Shown here one piece after another: positions 1 to 5,196 of a stretch of 5,196 bases of DNA. The notes below the pieces were generated by a model. That model saw only the letters and a program-made list of their open reading frames with translations. It ran no database searches and was not told where the DNA came from. This DNA comes from an uncultured Bacteroides sp. (GTDB taxonomy: Bacteria > Bacteroidota > Bacteroidia > Bacteroidales > Bacteroidaceae). Where the stretch lies: positions 1-5,196 of the forward strand of contig UQPQ01000072.1 of NCBI GenBank assembly GCA_900542985.1, read 5' to 3'. Numbering within the stretch: position 1 is the stretch's first letter; the number at the start of each line of letters is the position of its first letter. Position numbers and translations under genes: made by a program.

Positions 1-175
1 CTTCCGGTGCATAAAGTTGGGCACGTACCCTCCCTTCGGAATTAACCTGAGGGTACGCTTTCCCTAATTGGTTTACACTTGAAGGTTTGAAATCTTCAAG
101 AGCTTGTGCATAAGAGAACGAATTAAGATTCGTTAGTAATGCAAAAGCGCCAAATAATGTGATAATCCTTTTCAT
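1..175 (-). CDS. Secreted CE1-type esterase (feruloyl/acetyl xylan esterase-like), N-terminal 58 codons only
   Basis: Partial gene reading off the left edge; 58 codons plus one base are present. The ATG at 175 begins a clear Sec signal peptide: basic MKR, a hydrophobic stretch to about residue 15, and a likely signal peptidase I site after Ala23 (SYA|QAL). There is no lipobox, so the product should be soluble in the periplasm. The mature start, QALEDFKPSSVNQ followed by YPQVNSEGRVRAQLYAP, resembles the N-terminal Ig-like/CBM48-like domain that precedes the alpha/beta-hydrolase domain in many Bacteroides and Prevotella xylan-locus esterases (CE1, often annotated as feruloyl esterase or 'xylanase Z'). 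Those enzymes cleave ferulate or other ester groups from xylan fragments, which fits the xylanase neighbours. The catalytic Ser/Asp/His lie outside the window, so the substrate is inferred. A gap of about 430 bases separates it from the broken GH10 upstream, so it may have its own promoter; no good consensus promoter was seen. Confidence 0.75.
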   Translation of the reverse strand, partial: MKRIITLFGAFALLTNLNSFSYAQALEDFKPSSVNQLGKAYPQVNSEGRVRAQLYAPE

Positions 176-609
176 TGCTATATTGCGAAGCTGGTTTAAC
201 AATATTACAAAGGAAAACATCTTTCGCTAATTTCTTTTCCAAAATTTGTTGCAGATTCTTTTGCTTATGTTACATATTTCAGAAAAGTATACAGTTCTTA
301 TGCAATTTCTATAAATTTATATTCTACTGTCTAAAAGTTTAGTTTATCCCATAAGGTTCTTCATTACTTTAGGGGGGCAATCTTACGTTTTGAGTGTTAT
401 CAGCTTTGTATTACGGACTCCTTTGTGTTACATTTACATTAATCATCTCTCTAAACTCTCCATCGAAGCCTCCCCCCATTAAGAATACAATGAAACAACG
501 CCCCAGCCACGTATTATATATTGTATCTGAGGATTCTACACCAAATATTCTTCCAGTTCAGTACCTTCCCGCGAAAGAACGACTTTAACAGACCAATGGA
601 TCAGCTGGT
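176..609. other. Gene-poor gap between GH10 remnant and esterase; unidentified decayed DNA
   Basis: About 430 bases with no gene I can support. The half nearest the esterase (176-360) is AT-rich and looks like ordinary 5' leader. The half next to the GH10 remnant (about 361-609) is more GC-rich and carries a G6 run (372-377), a C6 run (472-477) and a small inverted repeat (590-595 with 606-611, six pairs, ten-base loop). Short open stretches occur in several frames on both strands, the longest being a GTG-started 64-codon frame on the plus strand at 394-588, but none resembles a family I know. I looked for the missing GH10 C-terminal motifs (WDVVNE, ITELD, the WG-TD-SW region) in the minus frames and did not find them. 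The stretch is probably a remnant of other coding or mobile DNA plus the esterase leader. Confidence 0.5.
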
Positions 610-1054
610 CTACGAGTACACTTCATTAATATGATCTTTCATCCGTTGTTGCAAAATTTCGGGTGAAACATTCTTACCATCCTTGTCTACGCAGAACCAC
701 TGTGCAAGTTGTGAATGCCCAATAAGGCAGTGTCCGGTAATATACATTCCATTTTATCTTCACCGAATTTCACAAATTCATCTGCCTGGCCAAAATCATA
801 ACGGTCTTCTTCAGGATGAATAATTGCGTGCTTCATGCAGTTTTCTGCAACAACAGCATTAAAGTGCTGCTTCACTATTTTTACAGAAGCTGTATCTACA
901 CCTGACGATTGCCTTGTGTTCTGCGCAACTCCGATTAGAAATTTATCACCCAGTACATCTTTCAGGGAAGTATCTTTTTTGTAGTTGTTTGAGTACCACA
1001 AGCAGCCAAAATCAGTGCAGTTAGACATACAAGCAGTATATTTTTGTTTTTCAT
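610..1054 (-). pseudogene. GH10 xylanase remnant: lipoprotein N-terminal part, two frameshifts, C-terminal two-thirds missing
   Basis: Three reading segments join into one GH10 N-terminus. Segment 1, from ATG 1054, is a lipoprotein signal peptide (MKNKNILLVCLTALILAAC, lipobox LAAC, Cys19) followed by GTQTTTKK. Segment 2 begins after an A6 run at 975-980 and reads SLKDVLGDKFLIGVAQNTRQ, then NAVVAENCMK, HPEEDRYDF and FVKFGED, typical GH10 strand 1-2 sequence. Segment 3 begins after an A4 run at 752-755 and reads [20 protein letters not shown], then [10 protein letters not shown] and [11 protein letters not shown], the GH10 HTLxWHSQ region. Adding one A in each run restores the frame. The reading then stops at TAG 612-610, before the acid/base motif (WDVVNE) and the nucleophile motif (TELD), so no active enzyme is possible. 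About 145 of the roughly 370 residues usual for a single-domain GH10 remain. The residues after Cys19 (GTQTT) lack acidic export residues, so the ancestor probably faced the periplasm. The frameshifts could be homopolymer read errors, but the truncation could not. Confidence 0.85.
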
Positions 1055-1078
1055 GTCAATTTTTGTTTATTAATTATT

Positions 1079-1114
1079 AAAAAATAGATGTTTCAGTCAT
1101 TGCAACTGGACATC
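1079..1114 (-). terminator. Probable intrinsic terminator overlapping the GH5 stop codon
   Basis: On the minus strand a hairpin forms from GATGT-c-CAGT, a seven-base loop, and ACTG-aa-ACATC (1114 down to 1087). That gives nine pairs in two blocks with a small internal loop. It is followed at once by TATTTTTT (1086-1079), so an RNA stem runs into six U residues. The first bases of the stem belong to the GH5 stop codon (TGA, 1115-1113). The stem is only moderately stable, so strength is uncertain. If it works, it ends the xylanase/GH5 transcript before the decayed GH10. Confidence 0.55.
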
Positions 1115-3092
1115 ATTCCAAATTTATCCGATTTATAATAATCGGCTTATTGCCAGTAGACCAAAACCCGACAATGTATAAATGAGAAGGATCAATCCTT
1201 GTTCCGTTCTTGTCTTTCATGTTTTGCAGGTCTACTATAACTTTACGTGATGAACCGAAATCATAGGCTGCGGGTTCCGTCCAATAATTATTTTTGTCAA
1301 AAATACGAAAAGAGACACTGCTCGTATTATCATTGCCCAATTCCACAGTAATCGTGCGATAAGCAGAAAGATTCAGTCCAGAAGAGAATTGCCAGCCACC
1401 AAAACCATATCGTCCGGTTATCAACGTACGGGTGTTTTCATCAAAACTGCCCTTTTCCCAGATAGAAGGATTAAAAGCTTCTTTCGTCAATGAAAAAGGA
1501 TGGAGAACCGTAACTACAAGTGCCAGTGTACTGGAAACTCTCGTCACAGGATGCTGATAGTTTATTGTCACAGTTGCATTTCCCGGAGTAACTCCTACCA
1601 GTTTACCCGCCCGTTCCACAGCCAGCACTGAAGGGTTAGAACTGCTGATTTCAGCGTCTGCTGTAACCATTCGTGTAGAGCCGTCGGAATAAACAGCACG
1701 TACTTTAAGATAATTTACCCCACCCATCGGCAGGTTCAAAGTATCCTCTTGCCCCATAAGTTCCAATCTTACAGGTGCACCATTCACCACCACACCATCG
1801 GCATACTCTTTAAACCAATGGTACATAGCCCACGGACAAGCCTCGGGATCATTGAGAAACGTATAATTGCCGGAAGTGCCCGGTATATCTTTAAAAGCTG
1901 CCAATTCATGTGACCTCGTGGTAAAAAAAAGCCAGGATACATTACCTGAATTATCGGCAATATATTTGAAGTTGGCCCCAAAGCCCTCTCCTCCTGCCAC
2001 TCCCGTTATGCTCTTTCCCCAAGTAGCATTGTACTTTTTGGGCGCCCAGTCTATTTCGGTCACCATGATGGGAGCAAAAGCGGCCACCGGTCCTACTTGA
2101 GCATCCCAACCGCGTTGGAAGCTTTCATAACCTCCACCAGTAGAAGAACCTATGCCTTCGCTACTATCTTCCTCGGCATCACTGCCATACCAACCGGGAT
2201 AACAATGTACGGCAAAACCAATATTCTCACCTTGAATACGATGCTTAGCATAACCGGCATAAGACGACTGATAGGACAATCCCGGTACCCAGATAATATT
2301 ACGACAATTAGCACGTATCTTATCTACTATAGCTTGGAAATAGAGTTGAAGATTCTGAAAATGCCCATCGTCCGTACTGCCATAAGTACCGTCCGTGCCT
2401 TTTATCTTAACAGGTTCATTGGCAAGTTCGAACATTACACCAGTATTGTTTTTCAATTTAGGATGTTGCGAAACAATATCCCATACTTTGAGCAAGAACT
2501 GCTGATAAGAGTCTCCTAACTCAATCCCCTGATAGGGTGCTTCGTTGGGGCATACACCCGGCGGACGCATCACTACGTACATGCCCTTGGACATAAAATA
2601 TTCCGCCATCGGTACAAACAATTCATCAAGATACTTCCGGAAACGAGTTTCGGAGAAGCGCTCGTGTCCCTCATACCGTACAGACTGCATAGTAGGATCA
2701 TCGCTCCAATAAGGATCAAGATGCATTCGAACAAAATTAAACTTCCATCCAGCAGCCAAAATTCCGTCCACCATACTCTTATTATAATTGAGACAGCCCT
2801 GCACATCATAATCATTCCAAGCATTATTATTAAAGAAAGGACTGTAAGTCTGCGTGAAACCATGCAGATTAATGATTTCTCCCTTTTCATTTTTCAGGTA
2901 ACGACCTACCACATTCAAAATGGGTAACACACTGTTCTGATTATCTCCACTATTTTCCGAATCATCATCGGGTTTCGGTTCTTCCACATCCGATTTCGGT
3001 GGTTCCGGTTTCAACTCCTCTAGTATCGAATCATCGGAACAAGCCGAGAGAAATACGAACAAAAATAAAAGCAGATTTACTATATTTTTCAT
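1113..3092 (-). CDS. GH5 endo-glycanase (probable endo-1,4-beta-xylanase) surface lipoprotein with Big_2-like and C-terminal modules
   Basis: Complete gene, 659 codons from ATG 3092. An in-frame TTG nine bases upstream (3101) is possible, but the ATG puts MKN directly before the hydrophobic signal and is preferred. Residues 1-17 are a lipoprotein signal with lipobox LSAC (Cys18). The next residues, SDDS, fit the acidic surface-export signal known from Bacteroidetes lipoproteins. An acidic, proline-rich linker follows (about 27-55). The GH5 (alpha/beta)8 domain spans about 56-432: Arg122 in FNFVRMH, acid/base Glu226 in FELANEP, His296/Tyr298 in AVHCYPGWYG, nucleophile Glu346 in MVTEIDW, and Trp387. 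Residues about 437-527 look like a Big_2 Ig domain (YSDGSTRMVT, then GKLVGVTPGNATVTINY). Residues about 532-659 are a beta-rich module that may bind glycan. Known relatives in xylan loci are xylanases, possibly GH5 subfamily 21; cellulase, mannanase or xyloglucanase activity cannot be excluded. It follows the GH10 gene by 113 bases and is probably co-transcribed with it. Confidence 0.88.
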   Translation of the reverse strand: MKNIVNLLLFLFVFLSACSDDSILEELKPEPPKSDVEEPKPDDDSENSGDNQNSVLPILNVVGRYLKNEKGEIINLHGFTQTYSPFFNNNAWNDYDVQGCLNYNKSMVDGILAAGWKFNFVRMHLDPYWSDDPTMQSVRYEGHERFSETRFRKYLDELFVPMAEYFMSKGMYVVMRPPGVCPNEAPYQGIELGDSYQQFLLKVWDIVSQHPKLKNNTGVMFELANEPVKIKGTDGTYGSTDDGHFQNLQLYFQAIVDKIRANCRNIIWVPGLSYQSSYAGYAKHRIQGENIGFAVHCYPGWYGSDAEEDSSEGIGSSTGGGYESFQRGWDAQVGPVAAFAPIMVTEIDWAPKKYNATWGKSITGVAGGEGFGANFKYIADNSGNVSWLFFTTRSHELAAFKDIPGTSGNYTFLNDPEACPWAMYHWFKEYADGVVVNGAPVRLELMGQEDTLNLPMGGVNYLKVRAVYSDGSTRMVTADAEISSSNPSVLAVERAGKLVGVTPGNATVTINYQHPVTRVSSTLALVVTVLHPFSLTKEAFNPSIWEKGSFDENTRTLITGRYGFGGWQFSSGLNLSAYRTITVELGNDNTSSVSFRIFDKNNYWTEPAAYDFGSSRKVIVDLQNMKDKNGTRIDPSHLYIVGFWSTGNKPIIINRINLE

Positions 3093-3154
3093 GGTTGTCA
3101 ATTATCTTACTGAATTAACTAACCTAATTTCCAATAACGGACAAAAGGCTATAA

Positions 3155-3188
3155 AGGCGACGATTTCGCTCTGCGAATTCCGTCGCCT
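3155..3188 (-). terminator. GC-rich hairpin between GH10 and GH5 genes (terminator or attenuator)
   Basis: A near-perfect inverted repeat: AGGCGACG (3155-3162) pairs with CGTCGCCT (3181-3188), and the stem continues inward through ATTTCGC / GAATTCGC with one bulge and one mismatch to a loop of about three bases. On the minus strand it lies 15 bases after the GH10 stop and is followed by TTTATAG, only a weak U-tract. The plus-strand side is followed by ATTTCTAT. It may be a partial terminator, a processing site, or a stabiliser of the GH10 mRNA 3' end, letting GH10 be made at a higher level than GH5. The structure is clear; the function is inferred. Confidence 0.6.
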
Positions 3189-3205
3189 ATTTCTATAAGA
3201 TGCTA

Positions 3206-5196
3206 TTATTTACCAGCTAAGCCATCGGCAAAACCAGCATAGGTATGTTTACGATTATAGTTCAAATCCCAAAGACCGATAGGTTGTCCCTTTCTCCAAC
3301 CTGAATCTGCAGGACTGTCCGTAGCAGCCCATTGTGTAATTCCATACTGCTGCGCTACCGGAATGATTTCAAAATACTTCTGAATAATGAATTTGTAAAA
3401 ATCAGACATTTTCTGATATTGTTCAAAAGTAACCAATTCAGTTTTGATACCTTCTCCAAATGCTTTTTCCACAATACCCATATCTAATTCTGTAATCTTA
3501 ATCAACTTACCACTTGCAGCCAATAACTCAAACATATTGACAATAGATTCTTCCTGTTTCTTCTGATCAGCCTCATTCAAAATATAACTAACATGCATCT
3601 GTGTACCGATACCGTCAATCTTTGTTTCACCATCAGATTCCCAACGTTTAATCCAATTAATCAAACTTTTTACTTTTTTATTGTTATCCCACCAAGATTC
3701 CAAATTATAGTCATTGATGAAGAGTTTCAAATCTCCAGAATTACCACCATTTTCTGCAAAATATTTGCGGGCAAACTTAATTGGAATACGAACATAATCA
3801 TCGCCCAAAAAGTCTTGCCAGTAGAAGTTCTGTCCCCCTACTCCATTATCATCCGGATTAGTAGCTGATTGAAGAGCATAATTACCATTACCATCATCAC
3901 CACCTCCTGAAATAGGTTCATTCACAACATCCCATGCAGTTACAGAGCCTCCGCAAGCTTCCATCATGCCTTTTATCCAACGCTCAAGCTCGTTGGTGAG
4001 TACTTCTTTCTTTTCTTCAGGAGTCAAAGGAATACCCTCAGCTTTCTTTTGAATACCAAATTCAATATCATCAAAATAGTAAGTATTAGCCTCTTTAAAC
4101 TTGGCTAAATTCCATGCTATTGTTTGGAAAGGCTGAACACCTTCATTAGTTACCATTTGTTCTGTAACCGTAAATTCCTTTTCAAATTTTTGCCATTGAG
4201 TAGTAAAATTAACCGAAACTCCTGCATCATAGAATATATACTCTCCCGGTTTCTTGTGTGTCTGAGAATCTGAACCGGCTGCTTTATCAGCCTTATACTT
4301 AAATGAAAGTTTACAAATATCACCTTCTTTTAAAACAGTATTTGCTTTAACAAAGAACTGAGTGCTATGATCTTCAGCTGGATTATCAGCAGACTTTACA
4401 ATAAAAGCACGTCCTACGCCATCAGCACCTGTACCAGTTTCTCCTATCGGAGCAGCATATGGTCCACCTTTTCCATCTTCTGTTGCATAGAAACAAGAAA
4501 CATCTTCACCTTCAGCATCACCATTAGTAATTATACTTTCAAACCAGACAGTAGAACCAGACTCTCCTAATTCTTCAACACCATAAGATAAGCCCATCCA
4601 ACTTACTGTTGTCCAATGAGAAATATCATCTTCATCAAAAGAAGAATTTACCAAAAGATTAGCTTCAGAGCCATCAGCTTTTAGCACTACGTCATCAAAA
4701 TACAAATCCCCTCCTAACTTACCGAAACAAAATCTTAATCGGTCTATAGAGCTTGTCGGTGTAAAAACAATCGTATTATCAATCCAGCCCTCACCAGAAG
4801 TACATTCAGGAAAACCATAATGGGTATTGGAACCATCTTTCATCCCCGGCCAAAAAGAAAATGCACCAGGATTAGATCCCTTTATCCGTAAAGTAAGAGT
4901 ATATTGTTTACCTATTTCCAATACGTTATCTAAGTCATAATAGATCTCCCAGTCCCACACATTGTCTTTGGGCTCACCAGCTACAATATGCAACACCCGA
5001 TTTACAGAAGAAGGATCAACAGGCTTAGGCTTATTAGCAATCAAACTATTCAGCCACTTATTATTCTGCTGTGAATGCCAGCAAAGTGTATGCCCATAAA
5101 CTGTCAACCCAGAAGTTTTTGCCGCCTCTACAAACTTCGTTACTGTACCGAAATCCATACTTCCATCATCTGCCACAATGGATGCATACTTCATAG
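3206..5196 (-). CDS. xyn10A: GH10 endo-1,4-beta-xylanase with carbohydrate-binding modules inserted in the catalytic domain (5' end outside window)
   Basis: Partial gene: 662 whole codons are present and the N-terminus lies beyond 5196. The Met at 5194 is internal (MKYASIVADDGSMDF belongs to barrel strand 2), not a start. Residues here count from it. The GH10 barrel is in two pieces: about 1-50 ending in GHTLCWHSQ (35-42), and about 389-662 with acid/base Glu426 in WDVVNEP, INDYN, DGIGTQMHVS, nucleophile Glu569 in KITELDMG, and the closing ITQWAATDS / GLWDLNYNRKHTYAGF. Between them are about 340 extra residues (52-388) resembling CBM4/9-type beta-sandwiches, including NVWDWEIYYDL, LYFDDVVLK and TYYFDDIEFG. 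This matches the Bacteroides/Prevotella xylanases (Bacteroides intestinalis Xyn10A and Prevotella XynC type) whose CBMs are nested in the catalytic domain; the symbol rests on that resemblance. It cuts internal beta-1,4 bonds in xylan, and the inserts probably hold the chain. Relatives are surface lipoproteins, but the signal is not visible here. It ends in tandem stops (TAA TAG, 3208-3203). Confidence 0.92.
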   Translation of the reverse strand, partial: MKYASIVADDGSMDFGTVTKFVEAAKTSGLTVYGHTLCWHSQQNNKWLNSLIANKPKPVDPSSVNRVLHIVAGEPKDNVWDWEIYYDLDNVLEIGKQYTLTLRIKGSNPGAFSFWPGMKDGSNTHYGFPECTSGEGWIDNTIVFTPTSSIDRLRFCFGKLGGDLYFDDVVLKADGSEANLLVNSSFDEDDISHWTTVSWMGLSYGVEELGESGSTVWFESIITNGDAEGEDVSCFYATEDGKGGPYAAPIGETGTGADGVGRAFIVKSADNPAEDHSTQFFVKANTVLKEGDICKLSFKYKADKAAGSDSQTHKKPGEYIFYDAGVSVNFTTQWQKFEKEFTVTEQMVTNEGVQPFQTIAWNLAKFKEANTYYFDDIEFGIQKKAEGIPLTPEEKKEVLTNELERWIKGMMEACGGSVTAWDVVNEPISGGGDDGNGNYALQSATNPDDNGVGGQNFYWQDFLGDDYVRIPIKFARKYFAENGGNSGDLKLFINDYNLESWWDNNKKVKSLINWIKRWESDGETKIDGIGTQMHVSYILNEADQKKQEESIVNMFELLAASGKLIKITELDMGIVEKAFGEGIKTELVTFEQYQKMSDFYKFIIQKYFEIIPVAQQYGITQWAATDSPADSGWRKGQPIGLWDLNYNRKHTYAGFADGLAGK
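4031..5041 (-). other. CBM4/9-like double insert inside the GH10 catalytic domain
   Basis: This DNA encodes the block that interrupts the GH10 fold just after HTLCWHSQQNNKW. Module A (residues about 60-177 from the Met at 5194) contains NVWDWEIYYDL, GKQYTLTLRIKG, an aromatic stretch FSFWPGMKD and the closing strand GGDLYFDDVVLKADG. Then comes an isolated module-opening sequence, NLLVNSSFDEDDISHWTT (179-196). Module B (about 219-385) runs from TNGDAEGEDVSCFYA through STQFFVKA and KLSFKYKADKA to TYYFDDIEFGIQKK. Trp and Tyr residues in module A are candidates for sugar stacking. The GH10 fold resumes at TPEEKKEVLTNELERW. Module limits are read by eye, and the CBM family is by resemblance. Confidence 0.7.

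Noticed and set aside
208..292. Bacteroides-type -7 promoter elements for the esterase (minus-strand TTCCTTTG at 215-208, and TACTTTTC further upstream)
   Set aside because: Each differs from TAnnTTTG by one or more bases, and neither has a -33 TTTG at convincing spacing.
372..477. G6 run (372-377) and C6 run (472-477) exactly 100 bases apart, possible inverted-repeat ends
   Set aside because: The flanking bases do not extend the complementarity, and no transposase or target duplication is visible; probably chance.
394..588. Plus-strand 64-codon open frame (GTG start) with a hydrophobic N-terminus
   Set aside because: No recognisable family, no promoter or ribosome binding site seen, opposite strand to all real genes, and it lies in DNA that looks decayed. 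Other frames in the same stretch are equally open for short distances.
590..611. Inverted repeat AGACCA / TGGTCT at the end of the GH10 remnant as a terminator or IS end
   Set aside because: Only six pairs with a ten-base loop and no U-tract on the minus strand. It is noted as part of the gap but is too weak to call.
1784..2890. Several open frames of 65-140 codons on both strands inside the GH5 gene
   Set aside because: They are shadows of the GH5 coding frame, which has intact catalytic motifs throughout; none shows a recognisable protein.
3093..3101. TTG at 3101 as the GH5 start
   Set aside because: The ATG at 3092 gives a normal lipoprotein signal beginning MKN; the three extra residues add nothing and TTG starts are rare.
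3593..4570. Plus-strand open frames of 67-91 codons inside the GH10 gene
   Set aside because: Antisense shadows of a well-supported GH10 coding sequence, with no family resemblance or expression signals.

Overview
The window looks like part of a xylan-degradation gene cluster (polysaccharide utilisation locus) from a gut Bacteroides or close relative. The evidence is a Bacteroidetes-type GH10 xylanase with carbohydrate-binding modules inserted in its catalytic domain, a GH5 lipoprotein whose acidic residues after the lipid cysteine fit surface export, a CE1-type esterase start, moderately AT-rich DNA, and no strong Shine-Dalgarno sequences. All recognisable genes lie on the minus strand, so transcription runs from high to low coordinates. 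The species cannot be fixed from the sequence alone.

Layout in the direction of transcription. (1) 5196-3206: most of a GH10 endo-1,4-beta-xylanase whose 5' end lies outside the window. A block of about 340 residues, resembling CBM4/9-type modules, splits the catalytic barrel. (2) 3205-3093: intercistronic gap with a strong GC-rich hairpin at 3155-3188. (3) 3092-1113: a complete GH5 endo-glycanase lipoprotein with a Big_2-like Ig domain and a C-terminal beta-rich module that may bind glycan. (4) 1114-1079: a probable intrinsic terminator that overlaps the GH5 stop codon. (5) 1054-610: a broken GH10 gene with a lipoprotein signal, two frameshifts at A-tracts, and loss of the part that would carry both catalytic glutamates. 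(6) 609-176: about 430 bases with no convincing gene. (7) 175-1: the first 58 codons of a secreted esterase of the CE1 / feruloyl-esterase type, running off the window.

Working model (inference from families): the GH5 enzyme, on the cell surface, and the CBM-bearing GH10 cut the xylan backbone. The esterase then removes ester-linked groups such as ferulate from the products, probably in the periplasm. The truncated GH10 was probably a second, periplasm-facing xylanase that has been lost here. No SusC/SusD transporter pair, regulator, RNA gene, CRISPR array or intact mobile element is visible. The points most worth a second look are the decayed GH10 and the unexplained DNA after it, the apparently permuted order of the CBM insert, and the unassigned C-terminal module of the GH5 enzyme.
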